NCBI RefSeq assembly: GCF_030209375.1
Contig: NZ_JARVSC010000003.1
Location: 496,001 to 560,000 of the forward strand
Direction of reading: 5' to 3'
DNA from: Plantibacter sp. ME-Dv--P-122b
Lineage (GTDB): Bacteria; Actinomycetota; Actinomycetes; Actinomycetales; Microbacteriaceae
Length of the DNA: 64,000 nt
The position numbers were made by a program, and so were the translations under genes. Each line of letters starts with the position of its first letter. Within the stretch, counting starts at the first letter, position 1. The notes beneath the pieces were generated by a model. The model was not told the DNA's origin. It made no database searches and saw nothing but the letters and a program-made list of their open reading frames with translations. This document shows positions 24,423-32,697 of the stretch, in pieces.

Positions 24423-25805
24423 GTGGTTGATCTGAGTCGCAGGGCGGCACTCGCCCTGCTCGGTCTCGGTCTGGCGGGCACGGCCATCTCCTGGCCGCGC
24501 CTCACCGGCGGAGACATCCCCGGCCGAGGTGACGACGCCCTCACCGTCGCCCTCTTCGGCACCGCCCAGGACGCCGCCGCCCGGCAGTCGCTCGTGGACG
24601 GCTTCCAGAAGCTGCACCCCGACATCCCCGTCCGGATCATCGCGATCCAGGGCCAGGACTGGGGCAACTTCTTCGCCAAGATCCTCACGATGGTCGCGGC
24701 CGGTACCCCGCCGGACATCGTGTCGGTCGCCACGGAGGGCACGCAGCTGTTCGCCGAGCGACTCGCCCACCCGATCGACGAGTACGTGCAGCGCGACGCC
24801 GCCGAGCTGCAGGAGTACTTCGACGACGTGAACCCCTCGCTCATCGAGTCGTTCATGTACAAGGGCAACCTGTTCCAACTGCCGGACAACTTCAACGCGG
24901 CGAACATGTACTACAACACGTCCGCATTCGAGCGGGCCGGCCTCGAGCGTCCACGCGACGACTGGTCGGTCGACGACTTCTTCGCCGTCGGCCGCACCAT
25001 GCAGGCCAGCGCCCCCGGATCGTTCCTGCCGTACTTCTGGAACAACCGGCTCTGGGGCGGTGTCGTGCCCTGGTTGTACATCAACGACACGAGCTTCCTC
25101 ACCGAGGAGAAGGCACCCGGCGGCGACTGGATGTGGTCGCGGTTCTACCCGGACGAGACCCCTCGGGGTGGCGGGTACCTGTGGGAGAACGCCGACGCGT
25201 TGAGCGACCGCACCGTCGAGAGCTTCGAGGTCCTGCAGCGCATGGTCTCCGAGGGCATCGCCGCGAACCCCGCCCAGGGCGGCGGCAACGAGCTCGTCTC
25301 ACTCTTCTCCCGCGGCTCGGTCGGCATGACGCCGGCCGGCGGGTTCTGGGTCAAGGGCCTCAACGACGCCGGCCTCGGTAACGACGAGTACGACGTCACC
25401 TACTTTCCGAAGATGCGCGGACAGCGCCACCAGTTCGGCGCCGGCGGCTACGCGATGATGCAGACCTCCGAACGCAAGGACGAGGCGTGGGAGTGGATGA
25501 AGTACTGCATCTCCGTCGAGGGCATGTCGATCGCGCACAGCCAGCCCGACTCGTCGCTGCCCCGGCGCTCGCTCAACGCCGAGCTGTACGGCGGTGACAT
25601 CGGCCCGAAGCACTGGGAGGTCTTCTACGACACCCTCGACCGGTTCCCGACGACCGGCCCGATGCCGGCGCCGCCCCAGCAGGCGGCCGTGGAGTCGGCC
25701 CTCATCAAGAACGTGGTCGGCACGATCACGAACGGCCCGAACGGCGTCCGCCGCGGCCTCGAGACGATGCAGCGGGACCTCGAACTCGCACTGAAGGGAC
25801 GATGA
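24423..25805 (+). CDS. Sugar ABC transporter substrate-binding protein (Tat-type signal)
   Basis: A 460-residue family-1 binding protein from a GTG preceded by CAGGAG. The N-terminus LSRRAALALLGLGLAGTAIS is a twin-arginine-like signal, but no lipobox cysteine follows, which is odd for a Gram-positive binding protein: it may be retained by an uncleaved signal helix. The body has VDGFQKLHPDIPVRIIAI, NAANMYYNTSAFERAGLERP and QFGAGGYAMMQTSERKDEAW, as usual for CUT1 binding proteins. It heads an operon of two permeases and a GH32 enzyme. Confidence 0.9.
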   Translation: MVDLSRRAALALLGLGLAGTAISWPRLTGGDIPGRGDDALTVALFGTAQDAAARQSLVDGFQKLHPDIPVRIIAIQGQDWGNFFAKILTMVAAGTPPDIVSVATEGTQLFAERLAHPIDEYVQRDAAELQEYFDDVNPSLIESFMYKGNLFQLPDNFNAANMYYNTSAFERAGLERPRDDWSVDDFFAVGRTMQASAPGSFLPYFWNNRLWGGVVPWLYINDTSFLTEEKAPGGDWMWSRFYPDETPRGGGYLWENADALSDRTVESFEVLQRMVSEGIAANPAQGGGNELVSLFSRGSVGMTPAGGFWVKGLNDAGLGNDEYDVTYFPKMRGQRHQFGAGGYAMMQTSERKDEAWEWMKYCISVEGMSIAHSQPDSSLPRRSLNAELYGGDIGPKHWEVFYDTLDRFPTTGPMPAPPQQAAVESALIKNVVGTITNGPNGVRRGLETMQRDLELALKGR

Positions 25806-26755
25806 TGGCACTGCAGTCACCGACAGCGACCCGGGCACTGGTCGTCCCGCCCGAGGCCAGGACCGGACGGGGCAAGCGTGCTCCTCGCGGCAGCCGGCTG
25901 CTCGTCTGGGTGTTCCTCGCCCCGACGCTCATCGGCCTCGGACTCTTCAGCTTCGTCCCGATCATCGGTTCGTTCGTCCTCGCCTTCTTCCGATGGGACA
26001 TCATCTCGGCACCCGAGTTCGTCGGCGTCGGCAACTTCGTCGACCTCGCGGCCAACCCGACGGTGCGCGTGTCCTTCCTGAACACGGTCGGCTTCGTCGT
26101 GGTTGCGGTGACGCTGCAGCTCGCCGTCGCCCTCCTCCTCGCGATCCTCGTGCAGTCGCGCATGCCGGAATGGCTGCGTACCTTCTTCCGCTCCGCGCTG
26201 TTCTTCCCGTTGGTGCTGTCGGCCGCGTCCGTGTCGCTCGTGATGTCGTACCTGTTCAACCAGGAGTTCGGCCTCGTCAACGAGTTCCTCGGGCTCTTCG
26301 GCGTCGGGAACATCGGCTGGCTGACGACCGGGTTCGGGGCGAAGATCGTCGTCCTCCTCGTCTACGTGTGGCAGAACTTCGGCTTCACCTTCCTGCTCTT
26401 CATCGGCGGACTCGCCGCGATCCCACGCGAGGTCTACGAGGCGTCGTCGCTCGACGGCGCGTACGGCTGGAGCCAGTTCCGGAACGTCACCCTGCCCCTC
26501 GTGAGCCCCACCATGCTCGTCGCGTCCGTCATGGCCATCATCAGCGCCCTGCAGATCTTCGACCAGCCGTACGTCCTCACGCGAGGTGGGCCGGGAGACG
26601 ACACCCGTACCGCGGTGATGGTGATCTACGAGTCCGCGTTCCAGCAGCTCGACTTCGGTCTCGCCGCAGCGATCGGCATCGTGCTGACGCTCCTGATCAT
26701 GCTCGTCACCGCCGCACAGTTCCGGCTGAGCAAGCGTTTCGTCTTCTACGGATGA
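25802..26755 (+). CDS. Sugar ABC transporter permease (MalF-like)
   Basis: A 317-residue CUT1 permease whose ATGATG start overlaps the binding-protein stop by four bases. Six helices and the EAA loop YEASSLDGAYGWSQFRNVTL are visible. It ends four bases beyond a possible alternative start of the next permease. It pairs with the downstream permease. Confidence 0.92.
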   Translation: MMALQSPTATRALVVPPEARTGRGKRAPRGSRLLVWVFLAPTLIGLGLFSFVPIIGSFVLAFFRWDIISAPEFVGVGNFVDLAANPTVRVSFLNTVGFVVVAVTLQLAVALLLAILVQSRMPEWLRTFFRSALFFPLVLSAASVSLVMSYLFNQEFGLVNEFLGLFGVGNIGWLTTGFGAKIVVLLVYVWQNFGFTFLLFIGGLAAIPREVYEASSLDGAYGWSQFRNVTLPLVSPTMLVASVMAIISALQIFDQPYVLTRGGPGDDTRTAVMVIYESAFQQLDFGLAAAIGIVLTLLIMLVTAAQFRLSKRFVFYG

Positions 26756-26763
26756 GGTCCCAG

Positions 26764-27597
26764 ATGTCCATCGCAGCAGTCACCCCCGACTCATCACGCC
26801 GCCGACTCGCCACGGCCGGGAAGTTCCTCGTCCTCGTCATCGCCGCGTTCCTCACGCTCGCGCCCGTCGTCTGGACCCTCATCACGGCGCTCACCCCCGC
26901 GAACGTCGCCACCGGGCAGACCGAGTTCGGCCCGGGCGCCTTCATCGACGTCTTCCAGAAGATCCCGATCCTCCTCTACACGTGGAACAGCGCGCTGGTG
27001 ACGCTCCTCATCGCGGCCGGGCAGATGCTCAGTGCGGCGATGGCCGGCTACGTGTTCGCGCGCTTCGACTTCGGCGGCAAGCGCATCCTGTTCGGCCTCA
27101 TCCTCGCCACGATGATGGTGCCGATGCAGGTGACGATCGTCCCCGTGTTCATGCTCATCCGCGGCATGGGACTCTCCGACACGCTCCTCGCGCTCATCAT
27201 CCCGATGATCCCGACGGCGTTCGGCACGTTCCTCATGCGGCAGTACTTCATGGGGTTGCCGCCGGAGCTCGCCGAGGCGGCGCAGATCGACGGGGCGGGA
27301 CCGTGGAAGATCTTCTTCCGCATCTACCTGCCGCTCGCCGCCCCGGGCCTCGCCATCGTCGGCATCCTCGCGTTCAACTACCACTGGAACGAGTTCTTCC
27401 GACCACTGATCCTCACGATCAGCGAGCAGAACTTCACCCTCCCGCTCGGGCTCGTGACCCTGCAGGGCAATCTCGGCACCGGGTCGGTCGCGACCGTCCT
27501 CGCCGGTGTCGTCCTGTCCATGATCCCGGCTGCGCTGGTCTTCGTCTTCGGCCAGAAGCCGCTGCTCGAAGGGCTCACCGCCGGCGTCAGCAAGTGA
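26764..27597 (+). CDS. Sugar ABC transporter permease (MalG-like)
   Basis: A 277-residue CUT1 permease with EAA loop AEAAQIDGAGPWKIFFRIYL and six helices. I chose the ATG at 26764 because GAGG lies a suitable distance upstream; an ATG at 26752, overlapping the previous stop, would add four residues. No ATPase gene follows. Confidence 0.9.
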   Translation: MSIAAVTPDSSRRRLATAGKFLVLVIAAFLTLAPVVWTLITALTPANVATGQTEFGPGAFIDVFQKIPILLYTWNSALVTLLIAAGQMLSAAMAGYVFARFDFGGKRILFGLILATMMVPMQVTIVPVFMLIRGMGLSDTLLALIIPMIPTAFGTFLMRQYFMGLPPELAEAAQIDGAGPWKIFFRIYLPLAAPGLAIVGILAFNYHWNEFFRPLILTISEQNFTLPLGLVTLQGNLGTGSVATVLAGVVLSMIPAALVFVFGQKPLLEGLTAGVSK

Positions 27598-27650
27598 CCA
27601 GCACCACCGCCCTCCCCTCGATCCGACTGATCTCGAACCGAAAGGAAGCC

Positions 27651-28958
27651 ATGACCGGCCTCCACGCAACGCACGTCCTCGACCGCGGCTTCCCGCTGCT
27701 GCACCCACGACCCGAGGCCGGGTGGTTGAACGATCCCAACGGCATCATGTTCGTCGACGGTCGCTGGCACGTGTTCTTCCAGTACAACCCGGGGTCGGCC
27801 AGGCACGAGGACATCCACTGGGGTCACGTGAGCTCGCCGGACCTGCTCGCCTGGGAGGAGCACCCGGTGGCTCTGGCCCCCCGCCCGGGCACCACCGACG
27901 GCTTCGGCTGTTGGAGCGGCGTCGGGGTCGTCGACCAGGGCCGGCCGGCCGTCGTCTACTCAGGCGCGCGTGACCGGCACGGGTTCTCGGAGGTCGTCGT
28001 CGTCCACGGCTCGGCGGATGCGCAGGACTGGAGCGGCGAACGCATCGTCGCTGCGGGGCTCCCCGCCGATGAGCGCGTGACGATGGTGCGCGACCCGTTC
28101 GTCTTCGAGCTGGGCGGGCGCCGCTGGGCGATCCAGGGCGCCGGCCGCTCCGACGTCGGTGGCGCACTGCTCCTGTACGGCGTCGACGACCTCGACGCCT
28201 GGACCGAGGAGGGGTACCTGCTGACGGCCGAGGCGCCGGTCGTCTCGGAGCTCGCTCCGTGCGAAGGGTGGGAGTGCCCCCAGCTCGTTCGCGTCGGCGA
28301 CGACTGGGTGCTGCTGGTGTCACTGTGGCTCGACGGCCAGCCGCACCGCGGGGTGGCCTGGGTCCTCGGCTCGATGGAGCTCGACGAAGCCAGCGGGCGA
28401 CCCGTGTTCAGGGCTCGCCGGACCGGCATCGTCGACGAGGGGTCGAGCTTCTACGCGCCGCAGGCCGTCCAGTCCGACGGCTCCGACGGCCAGCCGGAGC
28501 GGGTGCTCCTCTGGGGCTGGGCGCAGGAGATCGCCCCCGATGGCGTGCGCGGCCGGACGCAGGCGGACACCGACGAGCACGGTTGGTCGGGCATGCTGAC
28601 GTTCCCACGCGAGCTCGTGGTCCGCGGCGACGAAGTCGAGCTGATCCCGGCGCGGGAGCTGACGGGACTCCGGGCGGATGTCGTCGATCCGGCAGCGCTT
28701 CCCGATCAGGCGGAGGTGCGACTCACGGGTGCAGGCGCGGCCTCCGTCGAGCTGGACGGCTCGGAGACGCAGGCAATCTGGCAGGGCGAGCTGGCCGACG
28801 GGGACGAGGTCCGGATCCTCATCGACGCGTCCATCGTCGAGATCCACCACACCGGGCACCCCACCCGCACGTTCCGTGCATACCCGGCTGACGGCGAGCG
28901 GTACGCCGTGCGGCACGACGCGACCGTGCGAGCCGAGGCCTGGTCGCTGGCGGTCTGA
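27651..28958 (+). CDS. Intracellular GH32 beta-fructosidase
   Basis: A 435-residue GH32 enzyme with WLNDPNG (nucleophile Asp28), VRDPF (Asp148) and GWECPQL (acid/base Glu208). No signal peptide is present, so imported sucrose or fructo-oligosaccharides are the expected substrates. The C-terminal sandwich (about residues 330-435) is short. The RBS is AAAGGAAG. It is the last gene of the LacI-controlled importer operon and a strong hairpin follows. Confidence 0.9.
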   Translation: MTGLHATHVLDRGFPLLHPRPEAGWLNDPNGIMFVDGRWHVFFQYNPGSARHEDIHWGHVSSPDLLAWEEHPVALAPRPGTTDGFGCWSGVGVVDQGRPAVVYSGARDRHGFSEVVVVHGSADAQDWSGERIVAAGLPADERVTMVRDPFVFELGGRRWAIQGAGRSDVGGALLLYGVDDLDAWTEEGYLLTAEAPVVSELAPCEGWECPQLVRVGDDWVLLVSLWLDGQPHRGVAWVLGSMELDEASGRPVFRARRTGIVDEGSSFYAPQAVQSDGSDGQPERVLLWGWAQEIAPDGVRGRTQADTDEHGWSGMLTFPRELVVRGDEVELIPARELTGLRADVVDPAALPDQAEVRLTGAGAASVELDGSETQAIWQGELADGDEVRILIDASIVEIHHTGHPTRTFRAYPADGERYAVRHDATVRAEAWSLAV

Positions 28959-28979
28959 CGGCCTGAGCGACTCCCGAGC

Positions 28980-29021
28980 GACGCCGCCGGCCGATGCAAC
29001 CACGCATCGTCCGGCGGCGTC
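28980..29021 (+). terminator. Terminator hairpin after the second fructoside operon
   Basis: GACGCCGCCGG (28980-28990) pairs with CCGGCGGCGTC (29011-29021), and GATGC/GCATC extend the stem inside, beginning 22 bases after the GH32 stop. Confidence 0.75.
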
Positions 29022-29141
29022 GACGAGGTCTTACCCGACCAGCCCTGAGCCGCATCCACATCAGCCGTCGCGGTCCGAGCAGCTTGCTAGGGTGATCGGA
29101 ACGGCGGACCGGGGGTCGGGCCGCCGTTCTCGGGGGGAACG

Positions 29142-29823
29142 ATGCGCGGACGCACGAACATGCTCACGATCGGGGTGCTGGCGCTGGCGCTCAGCGGATG
29201 TGCCGCCCCGGAGCCGCCCGCACCCGACACCACGCAAACCGTCGACGACACCTCGGTGACCACCGGCGAGAGCGTGTGCGGCGAGCAGACGGTGGAGACC
29301 ATGAACACTCTCACCTCCGCGCCGACCAACAGGTGGGAGTTCGTCGGGGACATCGCCGTCACCGCCGAGAACAGCGATGGGCGGCCCCTTCGTCGTCCGT
29401 GACGGCGAACGGTACTGCTTCGCACACACGGCGTACGGGGCTCTCGCCGCCGCGGTCAACTACACCGCGTTCGCCTCCGAGACCGACCCGGAGGTGCTGG
29501 CCGGGCTCATCCCCGTGTTCGTCGCCCCGGGACCGGGTCGCGACGCAGCGGTCGCGGCACCGACCACCCTCGCCAACGGTGCACTCGGATCACCCCAGGT
29601 CGCAGGCTTCGCCATCGACGCGTACGACGTCGACGCTGCCACAGTCGACCTCGTCTGGGTCGACGCGGACCAGGGCGGTGCGCTCGTCAGTTCGCCGGTC
29701 TCCGTGCAATGGGTCGAGGGCGACTGGAAGGTCGTCCTCGACGATCGTGCGCAGTCACCACTGCCGGCGGCGGTCATCGACTCCATGGACGGCTACCTGC
29801 CCTGGTCGGGCGACTCGCGCTGA
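29142..29823 (+). pseudogene. Frameshifted lipoprotein gene (DUF8175-like candidate)
   Basis: The first part (29142-29402) encodes a signal peptide with lipobox ALSGC and a domain ending WEFVGDIAVTAENSD. The second part (29377-29823, other frame, +1) continues GPFVVRDGERYCFAHTAYGA and ends PLPAAVIDSMDGYLPWSG. Together they match one actinobacterial lipoprotein domain in which a WEFVG block is followed by a GP...CFA.T..GAL block, so this is one gene split by a net one-base shift around 29377 (GATGGGCGGCCCC). It may be a true mutation, a base-calling error in the G/C run, or less likely two overlapping genes. Confidence 0.65.
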
Positions 29824-29925
29824 CCGCGACGTCGGGCGGGGTGCCGCGCTCGGAGGCGACGGTCACGACCGTCGGGCGATGGGGCACAGCGCGCCCACCG
29901 CCCGACGCTTTACTCGATTCGGCGA

Positions 29926-30762
29926 TTACTTCGCGAGGAACTCCAGGACGGCCCGGTTCCACTCCTCCGCGTGGCTGACGTTGACGCCGTGCGGAGCACC
30001 CTCGACGACGTACAGCGTCGACGACGGGATCGCCGCATGCGTCCGCGCACCGGAGCCCTCGAAGGGGACGGTCGCGTCGCTGTCACCGTGGATGACGAGG
30101 GTCGGGACCGTGACGTTCGGCAGGTCGTCGCGGAAGTCCGTGTTCGCGAACGACGCCATCGCCTCGAGCGCAGCGGGCTTGAACGCCTGGTGCGCGAGGG
30201 CGAGTGCCTCCTGACGCTGCTCCTCCGTGACCTTCAGGTCACCGTCGACCGAGAAGAAGTCGGTCGTGAACTGGTCGTAGAAGGCGTCCTGGTCCGCAGT
30301 GAGACCGGCGGTCATCTTCGCGGCCTCGGACACGGGGAGCGGGCCGTCCGGGTTGCCGGGCGTCTGCAGCAGGTAGGGCGGCACGGCGGAGGCGAACACC
30401 GCACTGTGGATGCGCTCCGAGCCGTGGCGGGTGAAGTAGCGGGCGACCTCGCCACCACCCATCGAGAACCCGACGAGCGTCACGTCGCGCAGGTCGAGCG
30501 CTTCGATGACGGCCTGCAGGTCGTCGGTGAGGCGGTCGTAGCCGTAACCGGTGAGCGGCTTGTCGCTGCGTCCGAAGCCGCGGCGGTCGTAGGTGATGAC
30601 ACGGTAGCCGGCGGCCTCGAAGGCCGGGACCTGTTCCTTCCACGACTCACCTGACAGCGGCCAACCGTGGATGAGCACGACCGGGCGTCCCGTGCCGCCG
30701 GTGTCGTCGACGTGCAGCTTCGTGTCCTTCAGCAGGCCGTGGTGTGCGGTGATCTCCGTCAT
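29926..30762 (-). CDS. Alpha/beta hydrolase (non-heme chloroperoxidase/esterase family)
   Basis: A 278-residue cytoplasmic hydrolase started at the ATG at 30762 after GAGAGGAA. The oxyanion motif HGWPLSGESW, the nucleophile elbow GFSMGGGEVARYF (Ser100), the acid region IHGDSDATVPFEGS and the terminal His of GAPHGVN make a complete triad. The overall pattern (TYDRRGFGRSDKPLTGYGYD) is that of cofactor-free haloperoxidase/esterase homologues. Natural substrate unknown. Confidence 0.9.
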   Translation of the reverse strand: MTEITAHHGLLKDTKLHVDDTGGTGRPVVLIHGWPLSGESWKEQVPAFEAAGYRVITYDRRGFGRSDKPLTGYGYDRLTDDLQAVIEALDLRDVTLVGFSMGGGEVARYFTRHGSERIHSAVFASAVPPYLLQTPGNPDGPLPVSEAAKMTAGLTADQDAFYDQFTTDFFSVDGDLKVTEEQRQEALALAHQAFKPAALEAMASFANTDFRDDLPNVTVPTLVIHGDSDATVPFEGSGARTHAAIPSSTLYVVEGAPHGVNVSHAEEWNRAVLEFLAK

Positions 30763-30891
30763 GGCGTTCCTCTCCCGGGCCGCGGGTCGCGGCCTCTCAG
30801 ACCAGCTTCGGAGGAGGCGGCGCGAGGGGATGGGGGCTTGCAACCGATGCCGGGATGCTCTAGCCGGGCGACTCGACCGCGGCGACCGCCG

Positions 30892-32523
30892 TCACCGCTC
30901 GGTCGGGAGCAGCCCCAACCGCCGGGCGGTGGCCAGCGCGTCCTCGCGGGAGTCGACACCGAGCTTCCGGTAGACGTTCCGGAAGTGGAACTTGACCGTG
31001 TTCGCGGACACGTACAGCGCCTGCGCGATGTCCTGACGGGTCCGGCCCCCCGCGGAGAGCTGGAGGATCCGGCGCTCGGTGGCGGTCAGCTCGACGAGCT
31101 GCGCGGTCTCCGGGGTCGGCTCGGGACTCGAGGCGAGCGTCCGCTCGATCCGCGCATGGGTCTCGCTGGGCGACACCGTGCCGAGGAGGTGTCGGAGCGG
31201 CCTGCGCGGCGCGACCACGAAGGGCGTGAGCATCCCGGTCCGCGCCGTCGTCGCGATCGCCTGCAGGAGATGCCGCCGCCCGTCCTCGTCCGAGTCGTCG
31301 GCGAGCGCCGAGGTGATGAGCAGCTCCGTCTGCGCACCGGCGTCGATGTGCTCCTCCGCGAGCCCGGCGGTGGCGAGTTCCCGGGCGAGGGACTTGCGGT
31401 CGGTCAGGAGCGCGAGCCGCGAGGCGACCGCCGCGGTGTGGGCGTTCCGGTCACGGCCGTCGAGGAGGACGCTGGCCTCCGTCGGACGGTCGAGGGCGAG
31501 GAGGAGTGACGCTTCCACGGCGTCGAGGAGACGCTCCGACCCGGCATGACGCAGGCTGCGACCGGCGAACACACGGGTGCGTTCGATGAGCTGCAGCGCC
31601 GCCCGTCGATCGCCCCAGAGGAGTGCGTGCTGCGCTTGCGCGTAGGTGATGAACGGGGCCCAGGACCGCTCGCGGTTGACCTGGAGCTCCAACGTCGCGA
31701 GCGCGGTCTCCGCCGCCGCACGGTCGACGCGGGCGATGGCGATCAGCGCCCGGGCGATGGACCCGGACAGTTGGACCAGGGGCACCATCCACCCATGGGC
31801 GCCGCCCCCGTCGTCGTGGCGTCCGAGCCAGCGGTCCGCCTCCACGATCTCGCCGCGCACCGCATAGAGCAGGGCGAGCTTGCCGGAGGCGTCACCGCCG
31901 TTCCGGCCGTCCCACGACTCGTCCCGGAGTTCGTATGCCTCGCGAAGCACGAGGCTCGCCTCGTGGAGGTCGCCCACGAGCAGTTTCGTGATCCCCACCT
32001 GCAGCAGGGCGGTGGGGACGCGGGGAGCGAACTCGGTCGGGCGGTGCACGCGGGCCCGTCGCGCGAGCTCCTCGGTGATCCGCGCGTAGTGCAGCGCCCG
32101 CTGGTGCCGGCCGTGCACACGGTAGGCGATCATGAACGCCGTCGATGCGCTCAGGCTGATGCGCGCGAGCTCGGTACGGGCGCGATCTCGGATGTCGTCG
32201 GGATGGGTCGGGAGCTGGAACTGCCCCACCGACTGGTCGAGTCCGTCGGTCTCCCCGCGGATGTTGAGTCGGATCTCGCGGACGGCGAAGACGATGGGGT
32301 GGTTCGAGAGCACGCGCGCCGGGAGCGCCTGCAGCGCGCGGTCGAGCGTGGCGAGGTCGAGCGCCATGAGGATCCCCCACTCGTACTCGATCACCGAGAC
32401 GACCGTGTCCCAGTCCTCCTCCTGGATGGCCGTGGTGAGGAGACGGGTGACCGGGGCGACGTCCGTGGGGTGGAGGAACCCCGTCCCCAGGGAGGGAAAA
32501 TACCTATCCCGACCGATGTGCAC
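30892..32523 (-). CDS. LuxR-family transcriptional regulator with helical-repeat sensor region
   Basis: A 543-residue protein read from a GTG. Residues 1-460 are alpha-helical and Ala/Leu-rich with TPR-like spacing, as in the C-terminal part of MalT/LAL regulators but without the N-terminal ATPase. The C-terminal 65 residues are a LuxR HTH: LTATERRILQLSAGGRTRQD followed by ALYVSANTVKFHFRNVYRKL. It is divergent from a large surface-protein gene 174 bases away, which is its obvious candidate target. No ligand is predictable. Confidence 0.87.
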   Translation of the reverse strand: MHIGRDRYFPSLGTGFLHPTDVAPVTRLLTTAIQEEDWDTVVSVIEYEWGILMALDLATLDRALQALPARVLSNHPIVFAVREIRLNIRGETDGLDQSVGQFQLPTHPDDIRDRARTELARISLSASTAFMIAYRVHGRHQRALHYARITEELARRARVHRPTEFAPRVPTALLQVGITKLLVGDLHEASLVLREAYELRDESWDGRNGGDASGKLALLYAVRGEIVEADRWLGRHDDGGGAHGWMVPLVQLSGSIARALIAIARVDRAAAETALATLELQVNRERSWAPFITYAQAQHALLWGDRRAALQLIERTRVFAGRSLRHAGSERLLDAVEASLLLALDRPTEASVLLDGRDRNAHTAAVASRLALLTDRKSLARELATAGLAEEHIDAGAQTELLITSALADDSDEDGRRHLLQAIATTARTGMLTPFVVAPRRPLRHLLGTVSPSETHARIERTLASSPEPTPETAQLVELTATERRILQLSAGGRTRQDIAQALYVSANTVKFHFRNVYRKLGVDSREDALATARRLGLLPTER

Positions 32524-32634
32524 GGGTCAACCCTAAGTGACCGCCACCTGTCGGGGAACACCCGGGGCAGGATGCGGGGTGGTCTTTGGCCGATCCGCCC
32601 GGACCGCGCGCGGCTTGCCGCTCTACTGATCCTC

Positions 32635-32657
32635 GGCCCCTCAGCTGGGGCCAGGTT
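32635..32657 (+). promoter_or_regulatory. Hairpin with T-run in the leader of the surface-protein gene
   Basis: GGCCCC-TCAGCT-GGGGCC (32635-32652) is followed by AGGTTTT, resembling a small intrinsic terminator 40 bases before the ATG at 32698. It could attenuate expression in the leader, or end a transcript starting upstream. Confidence 0.35.
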
Positions 32658-32697
32658 TTCGGCGGGCGCACCGCCGCTTCACGGGGAGGCAACACAC

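Noticed and set aside
31546-32697. N-terminal extension of the surface-protein frame
   Set aside because: It is antisense to the LuxR gene; the ATG at 32698 has an RBS and a signal peptide.
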